From Cordia subcordata (taxonomy: Eukaryota > Streptophyta > Magnoliopsida > Boraginales > Cordiaceae), in contig JAPTOF010000016.1 of assembly GCA_028554755.1 (NCBI GenBank), forward strand, positions 8,531,001-8,595,000: 64,000 nt of DNA, in the 5' to 3' direction. Positions 1-11,699 of this stretch are shown piece by piece (position 1 is the stretch's first letter; each line of letters starts with the position of its first letter). The notes under the pieces were generated by a model. It saw only the letters and a list, made by a program, of their open reading frames with translations. It made no database searches and was not told the origin of the DNA. Both the position numbers and the translations under genes were made by a program.

Positions 1-85
1 TAGTGTTGTACACATTAATTGTAAAACTTGTGTGATCATTTGCATTATTTTGTGTTTTTTACTTAACCGTCTAGAGCTAAAGATC

Positions 86-1183
86 ATGGCACATAGAATT
101 CAAGAAAGTCTTTCCACCACTAGAGTCTCATACTTTGACAGTACCAATTATGCATTTTGGAATGTTAGAATGATAATATTTTTGCAAGCCAATGATTATA
201 TTACATGAAAAATTGTAGTAAATGGATCTAGTATCCCCTCCAAAGAAATAAATGGTATAGAAGTCCCTAAACTGGATGAAGAATGGGATAAGAATGATAT
301 AAAATTAGTTGAAGCAAATGCTAATGTCATTCACTATCTTTACCTTGCATTGGATCCCTCTGAATTTAACAAAATTATAGGGTGCACCACGGCTAAGGAG
401 GTATAGGATCAATTAGAGGTCATTCATGAAGGCACTAATCAAGTTAAAGAAACGAGGATTAGCATGTTTGTGCATAAATATGAAATGCTCTCTATGCTTT
501 TGGATGAAAATATTTTGCAAATGTTTTTAAGATTTATTGAAATTGTTAACTCCTTGAAGTCTCTTAGCAAGAACTACAAGAATGCCGACCTTGTAAGGAA
601 GCTCTTGAGAAGCCTACCAATGGCTTGGCTATCAAAGACTACGGCCATCGAGGAGTCCAAGGACCTGAACACCTTACAATTGAGTGAACTTATCGAAGCA
701 CTCATGACTCATGAATTAGAGCTCAATGAGCTAGAGAAACAACCAAAGGCCAACAAAACTATTGCTGTCACGGCTACACCACAAGAAGAATCAACAAGTG
801 AAAGTGAGAGTAAAGATAATGATGAAATGGCCATGTTCTCCAAATTTAAGAGATTCATAAGAAAGCAAAAGTTCAATGCAAAGAAAGGGCAAAGGAGAGA
901 GGTAAGTAAAGGTGAGACCAGTAAAGAATTAATTTATTTTATATGCAAAAAACTGGGACACATTAAAGCCAAGTGTCCTTTAAGGAAGAAAGATGAGAAG
1001 AAATTCAAAAAGAAAGCCTTGAAGGCTACTTTGAGTGACTCGGAGTCAAGTAATGAAGAAGAAGACGCCATTGAAGAAGAAGTTGTCAACCTATGTCGCA
1101 TGGCAAAAAAGGAAGATGAGGTAAGTCCGAACTATGTCTCTTGTGAAGAAAATTGCTCTTATGAAGAATTAGGAAATGTATAA
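86..1183 (+). pseudogene. Copia gag polyprotein, disabled
   Basis: The reading frame opens at ATG 86 and runs about 365 codons, with two internal stops (TGA at 206-208, TAG at 404-406). It shows the copia-type gag (UBN2-like) pattern: an N-terminal segment with YAFWNVRM, a helical middle with LRSLPMAW, then a lysine- and glutamate-rich tail. A CCHC zinc knuckle sits near base 940 (CKKLGHIKAKC), but its first cysteine is lost. A second knuckle remnant around 1630 also lacks its histidine (Tyr instead). In an active element this protein would coat the RNA and form the particle. This copy cannot make full-length product. Confidence 0.85.
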
Positions 1184-1722
1184 TGAGATGCTTATAGAAT
1201 TCAAGAAAATGGTTAACAAAAACAAGTAGCTTAAGAAAAACTTTTTGTCTCTTGAAAGTAAATTACATAGTGTTTGCATGGAAAATGAGGGTCTGAAAAG
1301 AAATTTGGAAAATAAGAAAACCAACGTTGATTAGCAAAAGAAAATGAAGATTTGAAAGTAAAAGTCAATGATTTAGAAAATATGGTTTCAAAATTTACAA
1401 ATAGAATCAAAAATTTAAATGTGTTGCTTGGAAAACAACATTATGTCTTTAATAAAATCGAGATTTGTTATGATTCGTCTTTATAACAAAAGTCTTACAT
1501 AAAATTCTTTGAAGGAGAGCAAGAATTTCCATGATTGACTCATCAAAAGATAAGAAAGTTTTCAAAAAAGGCATGATCATTACAAAAAGTATTTTGTAAA
1601 AGCATCCTCTTCAAGCGCTCCTAAAGTTACATGCAACTATTGTTGTAAAAATGGATATGCTTCACATAAATGCTTTATTAGAAGATATGATGAGAAAAAA
1701 TACAACTTAATGTGGGTTCCCA

Positions 1723-3065
1723 ATGGAACTAGAACTAATGTTCAAGGACCCAACAAGCCTTGGGTACCAAGTCATGTTTGATTTAAATTTTTGTAAGTTT
1801 GCCTTGCATCCTCTGGAGATAGTGGAAGATAGTTCTTGGATAATGGATGCTCAAGGCACAAGACAGTTGATAAATCAAAGTTCTTGTCACTCAAGGAAAA
1901 GAATGGAGGATTTGTTACATTCAGAGATAACTCCAAAGGAAGAATCATCAGCATTGGAGATGTTGGTAACAAGTCTAAATTGTGTATTGATAACGTTTTA
2001 TTTGTACATGGTTTGAAACACAACTTGCATAATATTAGCCAACTATGTGATAATAGTTTATTTGTTAATTTTAAGGCTTCTTCATGTGAAATAGTTGATA
2101 AATGTGGTAATGTTGTGTTTGTTAGCAGGAGGCATGGTAATGTGTATACTTTTGACTTTGATGATTTGCATGACCAAAATGTTAAATGCTTAATTGCTAT
2201 AAATAAGAACACATGGCTTTGACATAGGAGACTAGGTCATGCTAATATGGATTCCATAAATAAACTTGCTAGTCTTAATCTTGTTAAAGGTTTGCCTAAA
2301 GTCAAATATGTTGGTAACAATATGTGTCGTGCATGCAAACTTGGTAAACATACTAGAGAATCTTTCAAAAGCAAAAATATGATTTCTAACTCTAGACCAT
2401 TAGAACTTTTACATATGAATTTGTTTGGACCTAATAGAGTTACTAGCTTGGGTAGTAAGTTGTATGCTTATGTGATTGTTGATGATTTCTCTATATTTAC
2501 ATAGGTAATTTTTCTTGCACATAAAATCACACTTTATAAAATTTTGTAAACATGTTCAAAATGAAAAAGGTTATTTGATTTATACCATAAGAAGTGATAA
2601 AAGTACCGAATATACAAACCAAACTTTGAAATCTTTTTGTGATGAAAATGGTATCTCTCACAATTTTTCGACACCAAGAACACCATAACAAAATAGAGTT
2701 GTTGAAAGGAAAAATCGCTCTTTGCAAGAAATGGCAAGAACTATGTTTTGTAAAAACAACTTGCCTAGCTATTTTTGGGCTGAGGTGATCAACACTGCAT
2801 GTTATGTGATAAGTCATTCCATAATTCGAAAAAATCTTGACAAAACGCTTTGCAACTTTGGAAAGGGAGAAAACCAAATATTTCATATTTCAAAACTTTT
2901 AGTTGTGCATGTTACAACTTGAATGAAAAAGACAATCTTAGCAAATTTAATGCAAAATCCGATGATGGCATATTTCTTGGTTATTCTTCATCTAGTAAGG
3001 CACATAAGGTTTACAATAAAAGAACCATGGTTGTTGAAGAGACTGTCAACGTGAAATTTGATTAA
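1723..3065 (+). pseudogene. Copia protease-integrase region, disabled
   Basis: A broken frame encodes a protease remnant (WIMD then NGCSRHKT across a frameshift near 1840), the GAG-pre-integrase HHCC zinc motif (HRRLGHAN at about 2223, CRACKLGK at about 2330) and the integrase core. The first catalytic position (HMNLFGP, about 2412) reads Asn where the family has Asp. The second region (RSDKSTEY, about 2594) and the Glu in VVERKNR (about 2700) remain. Stops interrupt at about 2221, 2502 and 2684. The frame ends at 3065, and the gypsy insertion starts about 100 bases later. Confidence 0.85.
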
Positions 3066-3167
3066 GGATGTTTTGATTCTAAATGTAATGATATTGATAT
3101 TGTTATTATTCAAAAGAATATGAGCAATCTTGACCTAGATAAAGGATATAAATCTGATGATGCATAT

Positions 3168-4940
3168 TGATCGTAAACCTTTAAGAGTGTTACCCGCAAG
3201 CGCACAGGTCGCGGTAGTATAATGTGTGCAAGTACGGGGTCGTGTCCACGGGGAGGCTATCTAAGTGCAGTTCTAATGTAAAAGTACGTCTTAAACTAGC
3301 TACATGTGGTCCTACCTATACTTTTTTGGGTTTTTGGATTGATTGGAGCTTTAATTTAAACCTAAACTAAGGGAAAATAAACTTGACTACTGGGAATGGT
3401 GGAATAAACAAGCTATGGAAGTGAGGATTTACAAAGTTTTTGGGGGAACTTAGGGATGATTACTCATTCAGAATGAATTTGGGTTCTTAACTTTGTTTTG
3501 AGGTTATTGATGGTTTGATTACTCTAATTGTGGGCTTAGATTACTAGACTTACCATCTCTAACAATCGGTGCAATCCTATCCCTAATCAGGCCCAATTAG
3601 AAGTGTATGTTTGTCCTAGCTGGCTATGGCTTTTGAGTCTAGTTCTAAGTTCCTTGGGTGTTGATTAATGTCCTAATAGGGAGTCTAACCTTTTAGTTAT
3701 GTTTCAAACTAGAGATTAAGTCCCCTAGGTCAACCAAGTGATAGTAGTACCCTTTTAGCCATGTTTCATGCTAGATATGATTACGTACTATATTAAAGGC
3801 ATTAAGAACACAATTAATCAACACAAATGTAGTTGTAAGTAGGGCTCATGCTATTAGCATGGATTAAGGCTAAGGTGAGGCCACTACCATTAGAATCTAA
3901 GCACAAATTACACATGCAAACTCATAGAGGCATTTCATCAAATACCTTGACATGTTCAATTTCAAGCCATAAGAATATAAGAACAAAGCATGTATATACG
4001 ACTATCAATATCTCAAAACAAGTGTTAAAATCCTTAATCCATTACAAAAATAGCAATCCTCCCTAATCTAGAGCTAATATAACATATTATAGATAAGAAT
4101 AAAGAGAAGAATATAAAGCTCCCTCATTATCCTTGCTTGTTCTTTGCAAATCTTGCTCTAAAACCCTCAAAATCCTTATTTGATCTCAATCCAAGCTTGT
4201 TTATAGATGGAATTGATGTGTAATTTAGTGTGTGAGGTGGGTTTTAAATGGATTTTTGGTTTACAGAAATGGGTGTTTGATTTAGGCGTTGTTCTCCTTC
4301 AAAAAGGGTTGAAAAGTGGCTTAAATAAAGCTTTCAACGCGTCTAATCGGGGGCCCAACCAGTCGTCCGGCTAAAAGTGGCCCAGATTTTGATCCGACCA
4401 GTCAACCTCAGCAGGTCGACCGGCCTTGACAGGAGGTCGACCGGCTTTGACAGTAAAATGTCTATATCTGGCTCGTTTTGGCTCCGATTCGTGCACCGTT
4501 TTTTTTCATGGCTTTGTATCATCGTAGGGATCTCCCAAGCCATCTTTTTCACCCTAAAACATGTCCAAAATTTTTCCATATCCCTTTTAGGTTTCAAGCT
4601 CCGAATTTGGCTCACGTTGCGCTCAATTTCGCCTCGGTCGCTCCTTCTTTCGCCCGGCCACTTCCAAATACACTTTTCTATGTCCAAAACACCCTTGGCT
4701 TTGTTCGACACACCAAGCACCCTTAATAAAGCTCTAATTATCTCTCCAAATCACACCTAAAATAAGAAATAAATGCACATTAGTGTAGCATTTAAGTCTT
4801 AACTTCAATTATGAACATGTAAACTCTAATTTGCAGAAGTATGACCTAAATGCTATACTAATACACCAAATGAAACTCAAAACACCTCAAAACAAGTATA
4901 TACTTGCAATACATAAACACACAAAACAAAAACATCAACA
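3168..4940 (-). repeat. Gypsy LTR, left copy (3' LTR of the element)
   Basis: About 1.77 kb, nearly collinear with 9713-11505. It starts TGATCGTAAACC and ends near AACATCAACA beside the polypurine tract. The two copies share almost the whole sequence but differ by scattered substitutions and small indels, so the insertion is not recent. It contains a 21-bp motif twice in tandem at 4413-4453 (AGGTCGACCGG, then C or T changes, then TTGACAG). Confidence 0.9.
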
Positions 4941-6318
4941 CCCCCAAACCTTCTCCTTACTTGTCCTCAAGCAAGCTTAAACCTAAGTTTACTTCTCAAG
5001 TCAATACAAAGGGTTGCCTAAGGAATTGACTCGCTATCATAGTTAGCTTAAGAAGCGTGAAGGGGGCATTCCTATTGTGGAGAGATCCTCAAGTCTCTTC
5101 AGATTGTCTCTCTACTCATAAAGGGCATCGAACCCTGTAGAAAGTTCCCAAGTAGCCCAACCACCATGAGCCTAGAATTCTAACGCACGCACTTAGGATG
5201 TTGAGATTTCGTACCCCTTCAACCAACATGGCCTCACCAACATACACAAAGCCTCAAAGTCAAGAAGAGAGAGAATATACAAACACAATGGCTTAAAACA
5301 AGCCTTACTCACATATCTACATAGAGGATAACTTGTGCTAAGTTGACATTATGCCACTTATGCACTTATTTACAAAATTTTTTAGTGCCTTTGGCTTTTT
5401 CTCTTTTCACTTTTTTTAAATATATTTTTGCACCTTTTTGACTTTTTCAATTTTTTTTTGGATTTTTCATGTTTTGTATTGTATTCACACAAAAAGAAAA
5501 GAAAAAGAAAGGCTCTAACACATCAAAAAGAACCAATCAAGAAAGGGCACTCATATCAACAACCCTTTTTCAACACTCTTTCCTACCAAGCTATGGGATG
5601 GCTACAAGGGTCATTCTTGAAGGTCCTCACTCCCCACAACTTTCAAAGGTATCCTCTCTAAGACCCAGTTTTCAATCCACTCCATTCACTTCCCCACAAT
5701 GCAACTCATATTCACCAATCAATTGAGGCAATCACAATATCCAATACAATAATCAACCAAGAAATAAACAACTTTGCATGCACCAAAACTTGAAAAATTT
5801 TCACCATTTTAACGCACATAATGCAATTTACCCTGATCAAAGCATAAAGCAATAAAACCGAACTTCCAAAACCCCCAAACCTAAACTTTGCTTGTCCTCA
5901 AGCAAATAAAGTAAGGCCACACAACAAGCAATTAAGCATTACAAAAGCACGTAAGGGTGGTGGGGACGGGGTAGATAAAAGGGGACAAGTGGAGGATGGA
6001 TGGATACAACCTTGTGTAGCATTAAGCCGCGTATGCCATGTTTTGATAATTGTGTCCATTAACTTCCTTTGTACCCAATTTCCACTCAACTCAAAAGATC
6101 TACAAAGGAAATCAACAAACACAACATTAAAAGCTCAATATGGCAAGTGTAAATGACAAGACTTTATGTACAGAAAGCAAAGGGATGAGGGAAATGAAAA
6201 TGAAAAGAGAAGAAAAGAAATGAAAAACAATATGTGCTAAGAAAAACAAAAGTAAAGAACTCATTAATCAAACTGTAAGTATCAAAATAACTAGGGTGCC
6301 TCCTAGTAACACTAGATT
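4941..6318 (-). other. Non-coding 3' internal region of the gypsy element with polypurine tract
   Basis: Read on the - strand, a purine tract (GGTTTGGGGG, complement of about 4941-4951) precedes the 3' LTR, and upstream of it stands the motif CTTGAGGACAAG (about 4963-4974). A second, similar motif pair (GACAAGCAAAGTTTAGGTTTGGGGG) lies at about 5872-5896, 930 bases inward. No coding frame is recognisable between. Short ORFs at 5428-5726 are low-complexity and not conserved. Confidence 0.6.
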
Positions 6319-6612
6319 TTACGCCCCCAGCCGGGCGATAATATTAGGGCCAATGGTGCTTAAAATCTTGGGCACGTATTGCCAAATAAGCAAATTAGCA
6401 CAGGAAAAAGCAAATGGATACAACACATGAAAAATGCAATCAACACCACGCATTCGACGCCTTGAAGATCTAAACTCACGCCCTAAGAATATGTGCACAA
6501 AATTATGATGGGCATCCTCAGATGAAAGAAATGGATCAAAAAATGTGCATTTCATAGGGTAGGCTATAACAAATGATGCAACAAAATATTCTTCTATGCT
6601 TGGGTTGAACAC

Positions 6613-9414
6613 TCAAATCTCTTCTCTCAAACTCAACTCACCTGTAGCTAACCTAAACTCTAGCGGAATCCAAGGAGAAAATGAAGCATTATCCTCTATA
6701 TGATCAGGAACAATAGGCACATATGAGGACTTCGAAAGAGTAAGAGGCACAATCAGTGGAAGCTCGAGACTACTCTCAACTAGGGAAAGATCTATGGCAA
6801 TGGTCTTACTAGATCTAAGAGTAAATAAGGCAATGGAAGAGACGCTCAATTCAAAAAGAAAGATGCCAGAGTTAATCAGAGCAATGATCTCATCAAGCTC
6901 ATCAATATCACTCGGGGCTAAGAGTGAATCAAAGGACTCCTCGACACAGCAATTATGAGTATCTACTAAGGAAAGCACATCACGCTCTAAGTGAGTCTTA
7001 CTAAAAGCCTCCAAATTTAACTGCTTGATGATTCTATTAAGCACAAGTCTATCTTCTAATGACAAGAAAGGATCATGGGAATTATCATCACTAGAAGCAA
7101 TAGACTCTATGAAGAAACAATTTTCCTCATCACCCACTTTATCCTCAGTGGCAGACTCGGCACCCCTAACTTTTGCCTTCAAATTCCTAAACATGAACTC
7201 AATGATCCCTGTCCTACAATGAATCACTACATAGGCAGTGGCTAAAAATGGTCTCCCAAAAGGACAGGTGTCATATTCCTAGTGTTATAACCTAGATGCA
7301 TGTCTAGAACAATGAAATCCACAGGATAGTAAAATTCTCCAACTTTAACCGTGACATCTTTAACTATCCCTCGAGGTCTTCTCTCACTCCTATCAGCCAA
7401 CTATAAAACCATACTGGTGGGTTTCAACGCCCTCAAACCTAATTGTTTATACACCGAAAAAGGAATAAGATTAACACTAGAACCTAAATCAAGTAAGGCA
7501 TGGGCTACCGGATGATCATTAATAGCACAAGAGATGGTAAAAGCTCCTGGATCGCTAAGCTTAGGTGGAATGCCCGTGGAGCAAATACTACTAACTCGCT
7601 CCGTAAGCTTCACCTTCTTAGGTAGGCGAGTGGCCTGTCTCTTCTTAATGCATAAATCTCTAAATAATTTGGCATAAGCCGGTATCTTCTTAATGGCCTC
7701 AACTAAAGATAGAGTGACATTGATATCCTTAAGAGGCTCTAAAATCCTCAATTCTTTGTCGTCCTCAACTTTCTTGGATCTCTCTAATGCTAAGGGAAAA
7801 GGAACTCTAGGAGCAACATCATGAGATTCATCAACCTGTTTCCCTTCTCTACATGGTGGATCAACACTCATCTCAATGTGATTTCTCTCTTTCTCTTCAG
7901 ACTCTCTAGTATTCTCCTTCGGCACACTAGTCTTTCCATCAACACATGTTGTTTCAGGCCTAGCTCTCATGGACTCTCCCACCTGATTATCAATAACCCT
8001 ACCACTTCTTAAGGTCATAACAGCCTTAGCCTTTGCATAATCACTCAGAGAAGGGCTAGAAGTGCTACACAGATCTCTAAGACTCAACACAAGATAAACA
8101 GGTAGCTTCCCTGGGTCATAAACCTTTTCAGTAAGATGTCCTATTTGATTATTCAAATCTCCTATTGCACTTTGAAACATCTGCTGTTGGGCCTGTATCA
8201 TCTCAGTAAGTAAGTCTAACCTACGGTCAACTACAGGCTGAACAGGTGGAGTGGAATTGACGGGAGTAGATTGAAATGACTGTTGTGACAAATTATGATA
8301 CCTAGACTTAGAAACTACCTAATGAAACCCTAGAGGACTAGGAAATGATAGGCTAGGATGATTCTGGAATGAATAAGAAGAATTTGTGTTGTTGTGAGAC
8401 TGCAATATCTTCGAATGATCTCGCTACCCGAGTCCAAGTGGGTGAGAAGGAATGGATAAGCGACCTTGATTAACAAGAACGTGTTCTTGTATAAACTCAG
8501 GGAACTATGGGGCGAGAGGGCATGCTATGGTGGTATGGCTAGACTCGAAGCACAAAGCACACACCTCTACAAGACTAGGAGGATAAGGAAAAGATACACT
8601 GGGAATAGACCTATTAGTGGATGTAGCTCTTAAAGACATAAACTGGTCAAACTTCTACTAAGAACTCTTACCTCAATAGCTAAATCATAATTTGAGTCAA
8701 ACTCGAACACACTACTAAGAGTGGTATTCTTAGTTCCCTTCCCTACTCTCTCAAAATTAGCATTCTGGAATGAGTCCTCTGTCATAACCTCTAGTTTTGA
8801 CCAAGCCTCTTAGGGTGTCAAATCTAAGAACCCTCTACCACTTGAAGCATTGACCATTAGCCTATAAGGTGAAGTCAAGCCTAAGTAGAAAAAGTGGAGC
8901 AATTCATGTAAATCATACCCTTAATGTAGGCATTGGCGATAAAGCTCATTGAATCTCTCCCAAGTCTCGTAAAGGGGCTCTAATTCTTGTTGTGCAAATG
9001 TCATGATCTCTGCCCTAAGAGTGGCTATCCTAGCTATTGAGAAAAATCTACGAAGAAATTTAACTTGAAGGTCATCCCAGCTAATGATAGACTCATGGGG
9101 TAAGGACTTGAACCATTGCCTTGCTTTATCTTTTAAAGAGAAAAGGAACAATCTAAGCCTAATGTTCTTAGAAGAGACGTCCCTAAAATGAATGGTATAG
9201 CATATCTCAAGAAATGCACCTATATGCACATGGGGATTCTCATTATTACGGCCATAGATGATGGAAGCATTTGCAAGGTCTCAGGCCTAATCATAAATGT
9301 TTCATCTCCTAGGGTCGGTAGTTGAATAGGCATGCAAGGTCGATAAGTGTCGAGCTCAAGATATTGCCTTAAGGTCTTGGCTCTAGGTGGAGGATCGAAA
9401 TTAGGATTAGCCAT
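6613..9414 (-). pseudogene. Gypsy gag-aspartic protease, disabled
   Basis: Translation on the - strand starts at MANPNFDPPP (9414). A frameshift occurs near 9225, then the Ty3 gag capsid domain follows (FSLKDKARQWFKSLP, VKFLRRFF, ETWERFNELYRQC, to about 8921). A stop-ridden stretch encodes more capsid (GRGFLDLTP near 8840). The frame 8291-7401 holds a polar linker and the retropepsin motif LLDLGSSVNLIPFSVY, in which Leu replaces the usual Ser/Thr of D-S/T-G, typical of Athila/Tat elements. After one stop near 7400 the protease continues (LGRPFLATA, about 7240) into an acidic tail ending at 6613. A further frame, 6612-6319, may be its continuation. The domain order fits Athila/Tat gag-PR. The RT expected next is absent. 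Confidence 0.85.
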
Positions 9415-9688
9415 CTATTCAAGAATGCAAAATAACCTAATTCTCCTTCCACACTTCAACCCCCAAAACTTTAATTCAACAAGCAACTACCTACCACAGA
9501 CACCTAAGTCCTAAGAAAAGCACAAAACAAATCACAAATGCAAAATGTAAACTAAACAAGCAATATAAAAATAAGTCAAAGCAACAAACAATGAAAATAG
9601 ATATATACATGATAAGTGGACATGAAATATATATACAACACATAACTAATGAAAAACACATAAAAACAAAGAAACCAACAACCGCGCC

Positions 9689-9706
9689 TCCCAGGCAACG
9701 GTGCCA
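9689..9706 (-). other. Primer-binding site of the gypsy element (tRNA-Asp type)
   Basis: Just inside the right LTR the - strand reads TGGCACCGTTGCCTGGGA, close to the TGGCGCCGTTGCCGGGGA primer site of Athila-like elements that pairs with the 3' end of tRNA-Asp. It lies six bases from the LTR edge. It fixes the right LTR as the 5' LTR and the - strand as the sense strand. Confidence 0.8.
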
Positions 9707-9712
9707 AAAACT

Positions 9713-11505
9713 TGATCGTAAACCTTTAAGAGTGTTACCCGTAAGCGCACAGGTCGCGATAGTATAATGTGTGCAAGTATGGGATCGTGTCTACGGGGAG
9801 GCTATCTAAGTGCGGTTCTAATGTAAAAGTGCGTCTTACACTAGCTACGTATGGTCCTAGCTATACTTTTTTGGGTTTTTGGATTGATTAGAGCTCTAAT
9901 TTAAACCTAAACTAAGGGAAAATAAACTTGACTAATGGGAATGGTGAAATAAACAAGCTATGAAGTGAGGATCTACAAAGTTTTTGGGGGAACTTAGGGA
10001 TGATTGCTCATTTAGAATGAATTTGGGTTCTTAACTTTTTTTTGAGGTTATTGATGGTTTGATTATTCTAATTGTGGGCTTAGATTACTAGATTTACCAT
10101 CTCTAACAATCGGTGCAATCCTATCCCTAATCGAGCCCAATTAGAAGTATAGGTTTGTCTTAGCTAGCTATGACTTTTGGGTCTAGTTCTAAGTTCTTTG
10201 GGTGTTGATTAATGTCCTAATTGGGAGTCTAACCTTTTAGTTATGTTTCAAACTAGAGATTAAGTTCCCTAGGTCAACCAAGTGATAGCAGTACCCTTTT
10301 AGCCATGTTTCTCTTAGCCATGTTTCATGCTAGAGGTGATTACCTGCTATATTAAAGGCATTAAGAACACAATTAACCAACACAAATGTAGTTGTAAGTA
10401 GGGCTCACGCCATTAGCATGGATTAAGGCTAAGGTGAGGCCACTACCATTAGAATCTAATCACAAATTACACATGCAAACTCATAAAGGCATTTCATCAA
10501 ATGCCTTGACATGTTCAATTTCAAGAATAAGAATATAAGAACAAAGCATGTATATACAACCATCAATATCTCAAAAAAAATGTTAAAAATCCTTAATCCA
10601 TTACAAAAATAGCAATCCTTCCTAATCTAGAGCTAATCTAACATGTTATAGATAAGAATAAAGAGAAGAATATAGAGCTCCCTCATTATCCTCGCTTGCT
10701 CTTTGCAAATCTTGATCTAAAACCCTCAAAATCCTTGTTTGATCTTCAAATCCAAGCTTTTTTATGGATGGAATTGATGTGAGATTTATTGTGTGAGGTG
10801 AGTTTTAAGTGGATTTTTGGTTTATGGAAATGGGTGTTTGATTTGGGTGTTGTTCTCCTTCAAAAAGGGATGAAAAGTGGCTTAAATAGAGCTTTCAATG
10901 CGTCCAATCGGGGGCCCAACCGGTCATCCGGCTTTGGGGCTAAGTCATTCGGCTAAAAGTGGCCTAGATTCTGATCCGGCTGGTTAACCAGCTTTGACAG
11001 GAGGGTGACCGGCTTTGACAGTAAAATGTCCATATCTGGCTCGTTTTAACTCCGATTTGCACACCGTTTTTTTATGGCTTCGTATCGTCGTGAGGGATCT
11101 CCCATGCCATTTTGCACCCTAAGACATATCCAAAATTTGCCCTTGTCTTTTTTAGGTTTCAAGCTCCGAATTTGGCTCACGTTGCGCTTGATTTCGCCTC
11201 GGTCACTCCTTCTTTCGCCTAGCCACTTCTAAATGCATTTTTCTTCATTCCTTTATGTCCAAAACACCCTTTGCTTTGTTCCACACACCAAGCACCCTCA
11301 ATCAAGCTCTAATTATCTATCCAAATCACACCTAAAATAAGCAATAAATACGCATTAGTGTAGCATTTAAGTCTTAACTTCAACTATGAACATGTAAACT
11401 CTAATATGCACAAGTATGACCTAAATGCTATACTAATACACAAAATGAAGCTCAAAACACCTCAAAGAAAGTATATACTTTCAATACATAAACACACGAA
11501 ACAAA
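9713..11505 (-). repeat. Gypsy LTR, right copy (5' LTR of the element)
   Basis: About 1.79 kb, matching 3168-4940. Relative to the left copy it carries a short internal duplication of TTAGCCATGTTTC near 10300-10327 and an insertion of about 20 bases near 10935. Its outer end is ambiguous: similarity to the left copy is clear up to AAACAAA (11505) and weakly continues to 11514. Confidence 0.9.
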
Positions 11506-11699
11506 CATATCACATGTCATGAGAATAAACAAGATGAGCATGTTGATGTGCAATGTGATGATCAAAACGTGGCATATGATAAGCATGATAACTTGTTGAT
11601 AACTTATAAATTTGTTGGCTATCATCCCCCTTCACAAATCATTGGTGAACCCTCAAAAGGCGTTAAAACTATATCTTCTTTGAGAAATATATGTAATCA

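Larger units (their letters stand above)
3168..11505 (-). mobile_element. Nested gag-protease-only Ty3/gypsy (Athila/Tat-like) element
   Basis: An element of about 8.3 kb with two LTRs in the same orientation (left 3168-4940, right 9713 to about 11505) lies inside the copia pol gene, on the opposite strand. Reading the - strand: 5' LTR (right copy), a tRNA-Asp-type primer site, gag, aspartic protease, an acidic extension, about 1.4 kb of non-coding sequence, a polypurine tract and the 3' LTR (left copy). No RT, RNase H or integrase is visible and about 4.8 kb of internal sequence leaves little room for them. It therefore resembles the non-autonomous terminal-repeat-with-gag (TR-GAG) class. 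The motif CATAT abuts both ends (3163-3167 and 11506-11510), a plausible 5-bp target duplication if the right LTR stops at 11505. If the LTR runs to 11514, the duplication is not evident. Confidence 0.88.

Noticed and set aside
2527..2886. 119-codon - strand ORF
   Set aside because: Antisense shadow of the copia integrase region.
4343..4760. Overlapping ORFs of 125-127 codons on both strands
   Set aside because: Located inside the gypsy LTR; low-complexity translation of repeated GACCGG DNA.
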